Shown piece after piece: positions 9,110 to 17,701 of a stretch of DNA of 64,000 nucleotides. This DNA is from Aeromonas veronii (lineage in GTDB: Bacteria; Pseudomonadota; Gammaproteobacteria; Enterobacterales; Aeromonadaceae): NCBI RefSeq assembly GCF_040215105.1, contig NZ_CP157875.1:1417501-1481500 (forward strand), written 5' to 3'. The notes under the pieces are model-generated. The model saw only the letters and a list, made by a program, of their open reading frames with translations. It made no database searches and was not told where the DNA came from. The translations under genes were made by a program, and so were the position numbers. How positions within the stretch are numbered: the stretch's first letter is position 1; the number at the start of each line of letters is the position of its first letter.

Positions 9110-11191
9110 ATGATAGGCAATAGCGAACTCGAGGCTCTGGGTGACAAGCTGCAGACCACCCTGGTGGAACTGGTGCGCTGTCGGGAGCGAGAGGCCAAAT
9201 ATCGCCAGGAGTCACAGGCGCTGCTGTGCGGGGTGGCCACACTGGCAGATGCCCAGAGCCTGGAGCAGGTGCTGGACAGCCTCATCCTCGCGCTCAAGCC
9301 CTTTATCGGCTTCGAACAGGCGGATGTGATTGCCTGGACCCCGTCGAGTGGTACGACGCACCTCAGCACGCAGCCGGCGGAGGTGGGCCGCCCCTGGCCC
9401 CTGACTCCCCTTTTCTCACGTGCACTCGCAGGGGAAACCCTGGTGATCTACGACCCGACCCAGCTGCCTGAACTCGCCCCTCTGGTGGGCGTGACCGGGT
9501 GGGCGAGTGTGATGATGACCGGATTGCAGGCGCCGGGGTTTACCGGAGTCCTCGTCTGTCGGCACAGCGTGGCCGGCACCTTCGATCTCAAGAGCAAGGC
9601 GGCCATGCAGCGCTGCCGGCCGCTCATCTCCCAGGCACTGGTCAACATCGCCTACCGGGCTCGGCTGCAAGAGCAGGTCGAGCTCAAGACCCTGGCGCTG
9701 CAAGCAAGCGAGCAGCGTTTTCGCAGTTTTGCTGCCATGGCCTCCGACTGGTTCTGGGAGACGGATCCCGAGCACAGGCTTAGCTATGTGTCGGCCCCCG
9801 GTTATCAGGGGGAGCTGATCAGCCGCCAGACGGGTCGCAGCCTCTATGATTTTGCCCATGACAAGGGGGATCCCGAGTGGTGCAAGTACCGACGGCTCAT
9901 CACACATCACCTCCCTGTGCGGGGGATACGGGCCCAGGTCGCCCTGGCCAGTGGTCCCTGCTGGATGGAGATCAACGCCGAGCCCTGTTTCGATGGGGCT
10001 GGCGCCTTCGTGGGGTATAGGGGGACGGCGCGGGACATCGGTATCCAGATTCGCCGCGAGCAGGAACTGGCGCGGGCAAGAGATGATGCGGAGAGTGCCA
10101 ACCGGGCCAAATCGCAATTCCTCGCCATGATGACCCATGAGATCCGTTCCCCCATGAATGCGGTGCTGGGGATGCTGGATCTGTTGCAGCACGGGGAGCT
10201 GGCGACATCGCAGCAGGCGCTGCTTGGCCATGCGACCCACTCGGCGCACCTGTTGCAGACCATCATCGATGATGTGCTCGACTTCTCGAAGATTGAATCC
10301 CATACCCTGGCGTTGCATTGCGAGCGCTTTGAACCTGTTCGGCTCTGCCAGGCCCTGGTGGAGCCCTTGCAAGCCGAAGCCGATGGCAAGGGGGTACGCC
10401 TGCACTGGCTGCTGCACGAGGCCCTGCCCACCCATCTGCTGGGGGATCCGGTGCGTATCTCCCAGGTGATCGGCAACCTGCTTGGCAATGCGCTGAAGTT
10501 CACCGCCAGCGGGGATGTGGAGCTGCGGCTGGAGTGGCGCAGCGAGCGATTGAGGGTCTCGGTGACGGATACCGGCATCGGCATCTCCCCCGAGGATCAG
10601 GCCCTGTTGTTTGAGCCTTTTTATCAGGTCGACAGCTCCGCCAGCCGCCGTTTCTGTGGCTCCGGTCTGGGGCTCGCCATCAGTCGACGCCTGGTGCAGC
10701 TGATGGGGGGAGAGATAGGTCTGCAAAGTACGGTGGGGCAAGGCAGCTGTTTCTGGTTCGAACTGCCCGGCATGGCGGCACCTGGATCTGTTGTCGCCCA
10801 GCCACCGAGGGATGAAGGCGGGATCCTGGATCTGGATGTGCTGGTGGTGGAAGACAGCCCGGTCAATCAGCTGGTGGTCTCACTCATGCTGCAAAAACTG
10901 GTGTGTCGGGTAAGGGTGGCCAGCAATGGGCTGGAGGCGTTGACACTGGTCGGCGAGTTGTTGCCAGACCTCATCCTGATGGACATGCGGATGCCGCAGA
11001 TGGATGGATTGGAGGCGACCAGGCGGCTGCGTGCCATGGGGTGCGAGGTGCCGATCGTGGCGCTGACGGCCAATGCCATGGCCGAAGACAGGGTACGCTG
11101 CCTCGCTCAGGGGATGAACGATTTCCTGGCCAAGCCCATCAGCCTGAGCCGACTGCGGAGCTGTCTGCTGCGCCATTGCCGGGAGCTTTGA
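9110..11191 (+). CDS. Hybrid sensor histidine kinase, GAF-PAS-HK-REC (NahK-like)
   Basis: 693 residues, no membrane segments, so cytoplasmic. Order: GAF-like region (about 40-185), PAS (about 200-312), dimerisation helix with phospho-acceptor His343 in MTHEIRSPMN, HATPase with N-box GNLLGNALKF and G-boxes DTGIGIS and GSGLGLAIS, then a receiver domain (about 575-690) with Asp625 in LILMDMRMP and Lys in FLAKPIS. A hybrid of this kind needs an Hpt protein to pass phosphate onward; one lies at 6519-6854. It follows the FIST gene by 23 bases, so the two form one operon. The NosP/NahK comparison rests on this architecture and neighbourhood. A direct flavodoxin-type redox domain is not seen. Confidence 0.88.
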   Translation: MIGNSELEALGDKLQTTLVELVRCREREAKYRQESQALLCGVATLADAQSLEQVLDSLILALKPFIGFEQADVIAWTPSSGTTHLSTQPAEVGRPWPLTPLFSRALAGETLVIYDPTQLPELAPLVGVTGWASVMMTGLQAPGFTGVLVCRHSVAGTFDLKSKAAMQRCRPLISQALVNIAYRARLQEQVELKTLALQASEQRFRSFAAMASDWFWETDPEHRLSYVSAPGYQGELISRQTGRSLYDFAHDKGDPEWCKYRRLITHHLPVRGIRAQVALASGPCWMEINAEPCFDGAGAFVGYRGTARDIGIQIRREQELARARDDAESANRAKSQFLAMMTHEIRSPMNAVLGMLDLLQHGELATSQQALLGHATHSAHLLQTIIDDVLDFSKIESHTLALHCERFEPVRLCQALVEPLQAEADGKGVRLHWLLHEALPTHLLGDPVRISQVIGNLLGNALKFTASGDVELRLEWRSERLRVSVTDTGIGISPEDQALLFEPFYQVDSSASRRFCGSGLGLAISRRLVQLMGGEIGLQSTVGQGSCFWFELPGMAAPGSVVAQPPRDEGGILDLDVLVVEDSPVNQLVVSLMLQKLVCRVRVASNGLEALTLVGELLPDLILMDMRMPQMDGLEATRRLRAMGCEVPIVALTANAMAEDRVRCLAQGMNDFLAKPISLSRLRSCLLRHCREL

Positions 11192-11211
11192 GCGAATTTT
11201 GGATAAAAAAA

Positions 11212-11239
11212 TGGTCAACCTGTTGGTTGACCAATTCTT
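11212..11239 (+). terminator. Probable terminator of the FIST-kinase operon
   Basis: 9-bp stem tggtcaacc/ggttgacca, loop TGTT, followed by attctt. The T-tract is weak. Confidence 0.5.
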
Positions 11240-11370
11240 CAGCAAATACTGAAGAGAGCACGGGATAAATCGGGTTGTACGATCCTATATGAAAAAGTCG
11301 TGCCAACTTTTACAGACCTGTTATTGCAGCTTGCAGCACGGTTTTGATGGTTTTATGGCTGCATGCGAGT

Positions 11371-11420
11371 CGCAAAATGCGAATGCTGTGTTTTCATTGT
11401 AAGAATATTCGCATTCTGCG
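11371..11420. repeat. Inverted repeat, 14-bp arms
   Basis: Arms at 11371-11384 and 11407-11420 pair with one mismatch around a 22-base loop. It lies in the non-coding space between convergent genes. It may be a transcript-end structure or a small repeat element. Confidence 0.5.
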
Positions 11421-11430
11421 ACACCCGGCT

Positions 11431-11470
11431 TGACTCACTACTGACTCACTACTGACTCACTACTGACTCA
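11431..11470. repeat. 11-bp tandem repeat abutting a stop codon
   Basis: Three full copies of tgactcactac (11431-11463) plus a partial fourth that contains the TGA stop of the minus-strand Lon-N gene. Each unit read on the minus strand holds a TAG and a TGA. Confidence 0.8.
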
Positions 11471-12043
11471 CTGCGCGATCAGTCGGCGCAAGAATTGACG
11501 CGCCGCTTCACTGTTCTGTTTGGCAATCAACATCTGTTTCTCATAGATGGGCATGGGCAGGATCTCGAGCCAGCGCTGGCAGAGCCAGGCGGCATCGTCA
11601 AACTGCTTGTCCGGGTAGAGCTCATCCAGTTCCGGGTACTGTTCAAACACCTCCCGCAGACGGCTCACCAGCTGCTTGTCGCTGAAATCTGAGTGTGCGC
11701 TCGGCCAGTTGGGCAGGGTTTCTACCTGGGCATGGCGCAAACCCGATGCGTCGGTCTCCATTTCATGGATGCAGAAGCGTTCCAGACCCAATACGGTGAC
11801 GCCGAGCAGGCCATCATTGAGGGTATAAAAATCCGTCACTCTGACCCGGGTGCCAACCGGGAGGATCCGCCCGCTGGCACCTTCATTGGTGGCTTCTTCC
11901 ATCACGATGCCAAAACCCCGATCGTCGATGAACGACGCCTTGAGCATCTCTATGTGGCGTGGCTCGAACAGACGCAGGGGAAGCTTGCCGCCCGGCAGTA
12001 TGTGCGAAGGCAAGGGGAACAGTGCCAAGGGTTGAAGTTTCAT
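11468..12043 (-). CDS. Lon protease N-terminal (substrate-binding) domain protein
   Basis: 191 residues formed by a lone Lon-N (LON substrate-binding, PUA-like) domain without the AAA+ or protease parts. LALFPLPSHILPGGKLPLRLFEPRH at the N-terminus is the signature region (LFPL ... LPGG ... LRLFEPRH). Such stand-alone proteins are common in Vibrio, Shewanella and Aeromonas; their role is unproven, with substrate recognition or adaptor work suggested. The gene is monocistronic as far as seen. Its stop codon lies within an 11-bp tandem repeat. Confidence 0.9.
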   Translation of the reverse strand: MKLQPLALFPLPSHILPGGKLPLRLFEPRHIEMLKASFIDDRGFGIVMEEATNEGASGRILPVGTRVRVTDFYTLNDGLLGVTVLGLERFCIHEMETDASGLRHAQVETLPNWPSAHSDFSDKQLVSRLREVFEQYPELDELYPDKQFDDAAWLCQRWLEILPMPIYEKQMLIAKQNSEAARQFLRRLIAQ

Positions 12044-12351
12044 GTTCCATCCTCCGAGTAGTCATGTCTGAATGTGACAATGCAGTGACTGTGCCAGAGA
12101 GCGAGAAATCAGGGCTACGCGGTAGAGATTGAGCAGTAGCTAACTAATAACCATGTTAAATCATATGGTTATGTGGCTTGTTGAATCTGGCTGGGGGCCT
12201 AGGCTGGATGGGATGCAGATGGATTGGCAGGGGCTCGAACATGACCCATCTGCAGAACGGGAGAGATGTCGCATATTGCAAATGGTTATCATGCAGAATG
12301 CATGTCTCCAATGAGTCGCAATGCGCTCACTGTGCCGTCGGTACGAGGGAC
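12044..12351. other. Intergenic region between Lon-N gene and globin
   Basis: No gene supported. It must contain the promoter of the minus-strand Lon-N gene and the 3' end of the globin transcript. Near 12148-12172 there is a short dyad taaccat...atggtta with a 10-base centre. No T-run terminator was seen for the globin. Confidence 0.4.
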
Positions 12352-12777
12352 TCAGGCCAGGGTATCCGTGGGTTGTCTGAGCCCTTCTTGCATCAGGGCC
12401 GCGACCTCATCGTACATCTGCGACCAGGCCGCTGCCAACTCGGGGGTGAAACGCCCTTCCAGCCGTCTTGCGAGCACCACTGTCATCGCCTGTTTCAGCA
12501 GGTCGAACTGATGGGATTGCACATTGAACTTCTGATGCCGGCGGCCGAGATCCCGGATGATGAATCCCAGGGCATCGAGCTGCTCCAGGCTGGTGATGAC
12601 GGTGTTCAGGGTTTCGGACACCTTGGCGACCGGCAACTGGGGATGGTCGGGGAAGAGGGCGCTGAGCTCCGGCGAGAGGCGAAACAGCTCCTCATAGACC
12701 TCCACCACATAGGAGTTGTTCAGCGCGGTGACCTTGCCCCATGCCTTTTGTACCAGTTCGATCTGTGTGGGAGTCAT
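12352..12777 (-). CDS. Single-domain globin (Vgb-like)
   Basis: A bacterial haemoglobin of 141 residues without a reductase domain. The proximal haem ligand is most likely His81 in LGRRHQKF, and the CD-corner Phe is near residue 42 (LSALFPDH). Start 12777 is preferred to the ATG three codons upstream because AAGGA then sits 8 bases away; with the upstream ATG it would overlap. Known relatives bind oxygen or detoxify nitric oxide with a partner reductase. Its position beside narP-narQ and near nap genes and a FIST sensor fits nitrosative stress, but that is inference. Confidence 0.85.
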   Translation of the reverse strand: MTPTQIELVQKAWGKVTALNNSYVVEVYEELFRLSPELSALFPDHPQLPVAKVSETLNTVITSLEQLDALGFIIRDLGRRHQKFNVQSHQFDLLKQAMTVVLARRLEGRFTPELAAAWSQMYDEVAALMQEGLRQPTDTLA

Positions 12778-12902
12778 GTTGCCCATCCTTTCGTTGTGAT
12801 CGCCTGAAAATAATAATGCATTAACTCAATAGTGGTTTGAGAGAGATAAAAAGTGGTTAAACGGCTCGTCCATGACCAGGAATGGGGGAGGAACCGGTCA
12901 GC

Positions 12903-12932
12903 AAAAGGCCCCGTCATGACGGGGCCTTTTTG
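12903..12932 (-). terminator. Terminator of narQ-narP
   Basis: Strong stem aaaaggccccgtc/gacggggccttttt read on either strand. It lies about 65 bases past the narP stop. Confidence 0.85.
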
Positions 12933-12994
12933 CGTGGGCGCTAGGCGCAGGTTGCTTGCCTGGGGCCGACTTGCGAAAACCGTCAGGCTTGGCG

Positions 12995-13633
12995 TCAGTT
13001 GCGCTGTTCCAGATACATGACGGCCGCTTCCACCCGACTCTGGGCCTCGAGCTTTTTCAGCAGGCTCTTCACGTGGACCTTGACCGTACCTTCGGAGATG
13101 TGGAGCACGGAGGCGACCTGTTTGTTGGAGAGGCCCTTGGCTATCTCGCGCAGGATCTGCATCTCGCGGCGGGTCAGGCTCTCGAGTTTCTGTTGCAGGT
13201 GATCCAGCTCATAGATGTTCTCGAGATAGGGGCGCAGCGGTTCGCTCAGGATCTGCTTGCCGGTCATGACATCCGCCAGCTGGCCGAGCAGCATGTCGGG
13301 TTCGGTATCCTTGAGCAGATAGCCATCGGCACCAGCCTTGAGCAGGGCCACCACGTCCTGGCGTGCGTCGGAAACGGTCAGGATCACCACCCGGGAGGTG
13401 ACCTCTTCGGCCCGCAGTGCCTTGAGGGTATCGAGACCGGACAGTCCCTTCATGTTGAGGTCGAGCAGGATCAGGTCCGGCTCGGATTCTTTGGCAATGG
13501 CAACGGCATCGGTCCCGTTGGACGCTTCACCGACGACCTCGATGTTCTCTTCCAGGGCCAGCAATTGCACAATTCCCTTGCGCATGAGGGGATGGTCATC
13601 CACGACCAGAACACTGTATTTCATCTCGTCCAT
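12995..13633 (-). CDS. narP: Nitrate/nitrite response regulator NarP
   Basis: 212 residues: receiver domain (about 5-120; acidic VVDDH, phospho-acceptor Asp in LILLDLNMKG, Lys in YLLKDTEP) and a C-terminal LuxR-type helix-turn-helix (about 145-205; LTRREMQILREIAKGLSNKQ). NarP/NarL bind TACYYMT heptamers at nitrate-controlled promoters. The ATG overlaps the narQ stop by one base (TGATG), so translation is likely coupled. NarP is preferred over NarL because the partner and neighbour genes (nap) match the NarQ-NarP type; similarity alone separates them poorly. Confidence 0.88.
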   Translation of the reverse strand: MDEMKYSVLVVDDHPLMRKGIVQLLALEENIEVVGEASNGTDAVAIAKESEPDLILLDLNMKGLSGLDTLKALRAEEVTSRVVILTVSDARQDVVALLKAGADGYLLKDTEPDMLLGQLADVMTGKQILSEPLRPYLENIYELDHLQQKLESLTRREMQILREIAKGLSNKQVASVLHISEGTVKVHVKSLLKKLEAQSRVEAAVMYLEQRN

Positions 13634-15345
13634 CAGGCATCTCTTGTTAGGCTGGTGGGGAAGGTCAGGTGCACACGGGTACCACCGGAGGGCGGCTCGC
13701 TGATGGTCAACTGACCGTGCAACTTGCTGGCGCGCTCGTTCATGATGCTAAGTCCGTAGTGATTGACCGCGGAGTTTGCACCCCCGATCCCGACACCATC
13801 ATCTGAAATCTGAACCTGAATGTTACCATCAGTCAGGGTCTCACAGCTAACCTCGATGCGTTGCGCGCCGGCATGTTTGATGGCATTGAGGACTGCCTCA
13901 CGAATTAGCTGCAAAATGTGAATATGCTGCCCCGCCTCCAGATCCGTGTCTGCCAGACCGTATTGAAGCCCTATCTCGGCCTTGGTCTGCGGCTTGAGCT
14001 GTTCCAGCATGACGCCGATGGCTTCCCCCAGATTGGCATCGCCGATGCTGAGGCGGAAGGTGCCGAGCAGCTCGCGCAACTGGATGTAGGCGCTGCTGAG
14101 CCCTTCGTCGATCTGCTGCATGGCCGCTTCCGCCTTGGCGCTCTCTCCCTTGGCGACGGAACGCTTGAGCAGGGTGGACTGGATCTTGAGGTAGGAGAGG
14201 GCCTGGGCCAGGGAGTCATGCAACTCGCGGGCGATGACGGCCCGCTCTTCCATCAGCAGCAGGCGCTGGTGCTGCAGCAGGGTCTGATCCTTGTGCAGCA
14301 CCTGGGCCAGCAGCATGGAGAAGTTCTTCATCAACCGCTCGTCGATGGGGTGGGCGCTTATCATGTCGAGGCGGCCATACTCCTGCTCATCCATCTGCAG
14401 GTAGAAACTCACCACCGCCTCCAGATCGCCGGGCCAGCCGTTGCGCCCCGTGATGTAGACCGGCATGGCGTTATGCTCGAAACGGGTCAGCCGGATGTAG
14501 TCGATATGCTGATGGGCGGCGGCCCGCTCCAGCAGCTTCTGCAGGGTTCGCCGGCTGAGCGGCGCCGCGTGCAGTTTCTGGGCCGTGGAGTAGAGGAAAG
14601 AGAGCGTGTCGTTGGCTTGCTGCAGCTTGGCGGTTTTCTCTTCTACCTTGCTTTCCAGATCCCGGTAGAGTTTGCCGAGATCGTCCGCCATGGTCGAGAA
14701 AGCCCCCGACAGCTCCCCGAGCTCATTCTCGCAATGAGGAGGCAGGGCCAAGTTGAACTCCTGGCGCTGGATCTGGCGGGCGCAAAGCACCAGTTGGTTG
14801 AGGGGGGCGACCACCTGCTGGCGGGTGAATCGCACGGTGAACCAGGCGATGGTGATGATGGAGAGCAGCCCCAGCCCTTCGGCCAGCGCCAGCATGCGTA
14901 CCTTGAACTCCACGTGATACTGCATCTGGTTGACGAAATCGTCGATGGCGGCGACAAACTGCTCCGTGTTGTCGGTATAGCGTTTGGGGGTGGCATTCTC
15001 GATGTGCTCGCGCATCACCTGCCATTGCAGCAAGACTTCGCCGTAAGTGCGGCGCAAGGAGGCTGGGGTGATCCAGCGCTGGGTCTCCTGCAACTCGGGG
15101 GCGCGCAGAGTCTGTTCGAACTGGGCGAGCCGCCCGAGCACGGGTTGATCTTTTTCTATTTCATAGGCCATCCGGTAGGCCTGCATCCGCAGGGATCCCG
15201 ACAGATTGATGGCCTTGGCATCGGGCACCGAGTAGAAGAGGGTGACCATGGCGACGACGGCGATCAGGCTGGCCATGAACAGGATGAGCAGCATGGAGCG
15301 ACCGATGGCGCTGCTGACCGAATGTACTTTGAACCACTTTCCCAT
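13633..15345 (-). CDS. narQ: Nitrate/nitrite sensor histidine kinase NarQ
   Basis: About 570 residues. First membrane segment at about 18-38, periplasmic sensor with the P-box (SLRMQAYRMAYEIE) that binds nitrate, second membrane segment near 145-165, HAMP, a GAF-like central part, then the HisKA_3 dimerisation box ARELHDSLAQALSYLK and a HATPase near the end. Start 15345 (MGKWFKVHS) is chosen over 15381 because it begins right before the cytoplasmic N-terminus usual in the family; the ribosome binding site is only fair for either. It forms an operon with narP and diverges from moaA. Expected to activate nap genes in low nitrate. Confidence 0.88.
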   Translation of the reverse strand: MGKWFKVHSVSSAIGRSMLLILFMASLIAVVAMVTLFYSVPDAKAINLSGSLRMQAYRMAYEIEKDQPVLGRLAQFEQTLRAPELQETQRWITPASLRRTYGEVLLQWQVMREHIENATPKRYTDNTEQFVAAIDDFVNQMQYHVEFKVRMLALAEGLGLLSIITIAWFTVRFTRQQVVAPLNQLVLCARQIQRQEFNLALPPHCENELGELSGAFSTMADDLGKLYRDLESKVEEKTAKLQQANDTLSFLYSTAQKLHAAPLSRRTLQKLLERAAAHQHIDYIRLTRFEHNAMPVYITGRNGWPGDLEAVVSFYLQMDEQEYGRLDMISAHPIDERLMKNFSMLLAQVLHKDQTLLQHQRLLLMEERAVIARELHDSLAQALSYLKIQSTLLKRSVAKGESAKAEAAMQQIDEGLSSAYIQLRELLGTFRLSIGDANLGEAIGVMLEQLKPQTKAEIGLQYGLADTDLEAGQHIHILQLIREAVLNAIKHAGAQRIEVSCETLTDGNIQVQISDDGVGIGGANSAVNHYGLSIMNERASKLHGQLTISEPPSGGTRVHLTFPTSLTRDA

Positions 15346-15429
15346 GTCGCTGTTCTTCCCCGGATACGGCAATAACCCCACAAAGTAGCATGGGAGTGTA
15401 CTCCAACTTGTGCTAGCATCGAAAAACTA

Positions 15430-15546
15430 GATGAACTCCGAGCTGTTTTCGCCTAAGTCATTGAGATAAGGGGAAACCGCCGTCAGCCGCCGTTTGAGCT
15501 GTAAGGGTCAGGAAAGAAATGCCCTGGCCTCCCGTATTTGGAAAGG
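15430..15546 (+). promoter_or_regulatory. Molybdenum cofactor (Moco) riboswitch upstream of moaA
   Basis: The 3' half (about 15505-15546) is nearly the same as the end of the E. coli moaA Moco RNA: a GGAAAGAAAT hairpin loop flanked by GGTCA/TGGCC-type arms, then GCCTCCCGTATTTGGAAAGG directly before the start codon. The 5' half pairs less obviously. The element ends in the ribosome binding site (GGAAAGG), which fits translation control by the cofactor. The identity is from recalled family sequence; a covariance search would settle the exact borders. Confidence 0.82.
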
Positions 15547-15551
15547 TGTTT

Positions 15552-16547
15552 ATGTTGCCACTTGAAGATGGGTTCTCCCGTCGTTTTTACTATCTGCGTT
15601 TGTCGATTACCGACGTCTGCAATTTTCGTTGTACCTACTGTTTGCCCGATGGCTATCGTCCCGCACACGGAAACGGGGAGGCGCGCAAGTCATTCCTCTC
15701 GCTTGACGAGATCCGCCGCACCGTCTCCGGCTTCGCCGCCATGGGGACCCGCAAGGTGCGCCTGACTGGCGGCGAGCCTTCCCTGCGCCGTGACTTCACC
15801 GCCATCATCGACACCGTGGCCACGACTCCGGGCATCGAGAAGGTGGCCATGACCACCAACGGTTATCGCCTGAAAGAGCGGGCCAGGGAGTGGTTCGATG
15901 CGGGCCTGACCGCCATCAATGTCAGCGTCGACAGCCTGGATCCCCGCCAGTTTCACCAGATCACCGGCGAAAACAAGCTGGTCGAAGTGATGGAGGGGAT
16001 AGAGGCCGCCCTGGCCGCCGGTTTCAAATCGGTGAAGATCAATGCGGTGCTGCTCAAGGGGCTGAACGATCATCAGCTGGGAGCGTTTCTCGCCTGGATA
16101 AAAGACAAGCCCATCGAACTGCGCTTCATCGAGCTGATGCAGACCGGCGAAATGGACAGCCTGTTTCGCGACCATCACGCCAGCGGTGAGCTCATCAAGC
16201 AGCAACTGCTCGGCAGTGGCTGGATGCAACAGCTGCGCGGCCTGGATGATGGGCCGGCCCAGGTGTTCATGCACCCCGCGTCACAAGGGGGAGTGGGGCT
16301 CATCATGCCCTACAGCAAGGATTTCTGCGCCGGTTGCAACCGGCTGCGGGTCTCCTCCGTCGGCAAGCTGCACCTGTGCCTGTTTGGTGACAACGGGGTG
16401 GAGCTGCGGGATCTGCTGCAGGCCGATGATCAGCAAGAGGCATTGCAACGGCGGATCCGCGAGGCCCTGGTCGGCAAGGCTGCCAGCCATCGGTTGCACG
16501 AGGGCAATGCCGGCATCACCCCCCATCTTGCCTCCATCGGTGGCTGA
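15552..16547 (+). CDS. moaA: GTP 3',8-cyclase MoaA (molybdopterin step 1)
   Basis: Radical SAM enzyme that turns GTP into 3',8-cH2GTP, the first step of molybdopterin synthesis. Start 15552 (MLPLEDGF) has GGAAAGG 5 bases upstream; the in-frame ATG at 15519 lies inside the riboswitch and is rejected. 331 residues. The N-terminal cluster is Cys23-x3-Cys27-x2-Cys30 in [10 protein letters not shown]; the C-terminal cluster is CAGCNRL followed by a third Cys (LHLCLFG). The protein ends in the GG typical of active MoaA. Control by the upstream riboswitch is expected. Confidence 0.95.
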   Translation: MLPLEDGFSRRFYYLRLSITDVCNFRCTYCLPDGYRPAHGNGEARKSFLSLDEIRRTVSGFAAMGTRKVRLTGGEPSLRRDFTAIIDTVATTPGIEKVAMTTNGYRLKERAREWFDAGLTAINVSVDSLDPRQFHQITGENKLVEVMEGIEAALAAGFKSVKINAVLLKGLNDHQLGAFLAWIKDKPIELRFIELMQTGEMDSLFRDHHASGELIKQQLLGSGWMQQLRGLDDGPAQVFMHPASQGGVGLIMPYSKDFCAGCNRLRVSSVGKLHLCLFGDNGVELRDLLQADDQQEALQRRIREALVGKAASHRLHEGNAGITPHLASIGG

Positions 16548-16645
16548 CAGGTTCATCGCCCGTTCCAAATAGCCACTGATTAATAAGCAATCCTCACATA
16601 GGGGTAATTTGGTTTGCCCCTCTGCTGCTTTATTGCGCCAAGGTT

Positions 16646-16659
16646 TTGATCCAGCGCAA
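16646..16659. promoter_or_regulatory. Possible FNR site upstream of napF
   Basis: TTGAT-CCAG-CGCAA compares with the FNR consensus TTGAT-N4-ATCAA; the left half is perfect, the right half has two changes. About 139 bases before the napF ATG, with a TATAAT-like box at 16730-16735 in between. A NarP-type heptamer (AGGGGTA, 16600-16606) lies further upstream. Confidence 0.35.
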
Positions 16660-16784
16660 GATTCCCCCCTGTTTATCTCCCAGGTGGTATATCCCTCGAC
16701 TTGTCAGGGTCGCAATATACACCCAATCTTATAATCGGTATTGAAAATGCCTGTCACGCATCTCTCCAGGGAAGAGGAAGCCTT

Positions 16785-17297
16785 ATGCCGGATGGGGTAG
16801 ATCTGTCACGTCGCAGCCTGTTTCGAGGCAAGCTGAGTGCCCGCACGCCAGACGTACAACTGCCCTGGTCCATCCCCTGGCCCGACTTCGTGGCCGACTG
16901 CACCCGTTGCGGTGACTGTCTGGCTGCCTGCCCCGAGCAGATCCTGGTCAACGGGGATGGCGGCTTTCCGATCGTGGATTTTCAGCTGGGAGAGTGCACC
17001 TTCTGTACCGAGTGTGTTTCCGCCTGCAAGCAGCCCCTGTTCCGTCCAACCACCGAGGTGGCCTGGGACTATGTGGCCCATATCGAATCCGGTTGTTTGG
17101 CCCTGGGCCAGGTGTACTGCCAGCGTTGTCAGGACAGCTGTGAAGCGCGGGCCATCGGTTTTTCTCCCCGCTTGGGACAGGTGCCGACCCCGGTGATCAA
17201 CAACGATTTGTGTAACGGCTGCGGCGCCTGTGTAGCGGATTGTCCTGTTGGCAGCATAAAAATCAGCATGCCAAGTGGTAAAGTGTCATTTGGGTAG
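16785..17297 (+). CDS. napF: Ferredoxin-type protein NapF
   Basis: Cytoplasmic iron-sulphur protein thought to help load the cluster of NapA before export. 170 residues from ATG 16785, preceded by GAGGAAG. Cysteine clusters: CTRCGDCLAACPEQ (about 44), CTFCTECVSACKQP (about 80) with a further CQRCQDSCEA, and CNGCGACVADCPVG (about 145), matching three to four [4Fe-4S] sites. E. coli NapF has 164 residues. First gene of napFDAGHBC, as in E. coli. Confidence 0.93.
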   Translation: MPDGVDLSRRSLFRGKLSARTPDVQLPWSIPWPDFVADCTRCGDCLAACPEQILVNGDGGFPIVDFQLGECTFCTECVSACKQPLFRPTTEVAWDYVAHIESGCLALGQVYCQRCQDSCEARAIGFSPRLGQVPTPVINNDLCNGCGACVADCPVGSIKISMPSGKVSFG

Positions 17298-17382
17298 TGT
17301 ATACGGATGCTATTTTGGCGGCATGACAGCGATGCCGGTGCCACTCATCCAGCACAGACGAACAAGAGAGTAGGGAAGCAGT

Positions 17383-17649
17383 ATGAGCCGAGAAGAGTTT
17401 CACGTATCCAGCCTGGTCGTGCTGACACAGCCTTCCCAGCGCCATCAACTCGCCCAGCAGATTGCTACCCTGAATGGGGCCGAGATCCACGCCGTCAGCG
17501 ACGAGGGGAAGTTGGTGGTCACGCTGGAAGGGATCAGCCAACGTCCTATCATGGATGCTATCGATGCCATTCAGGCCATGCCGGGGGTGCTCTCCGCCGC
17601 CCTCATCTACCACCAGTTTGATGAACTCGACCAGCAAGGCGAGGAGTAA
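17383..17649 (+). CDS. napD: NapA signal-peptide chaperone NapD
   Basis: 88 residues with a ferredoxin-like fold expected. NapD binds the Tat signal peptide of NapA and holds it back until its cofactor is inserted. Typical features are FHVSSLVVLTQP at the N-terminus and the conserved GVLSAALIYHQ near the end (E. coli: GVLAVSLVYHQ). AGGGAAG upstream. Second in the nap operon; 85 bases after napF and about 200 before napA, an unusually large gap that holds a small ORF. Confidence 0.93.
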   Translation: MSREEFHVSSLVVLTQPSQRHQLAQQIATLNGAEIHAVSDEGKLVVTLEGISQRPIMDAIDAIQAMPGVLSAALIYHQFDELDQQGEE

Positions 17650-17701
17650 GGCAGCAGGGGCGCCGTCATGGTCGGCCCCGATGCGAACTAGCAAGGAAGT
17701 C

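Noticed and set aside
16600..16621. NarP 7-2-7 palindrome upstream of napF
   Set aside because: The heptamers AGGGGTA and TGCCCCT point outward and are 8 bases apart, not the 7-2-7 arrangement.
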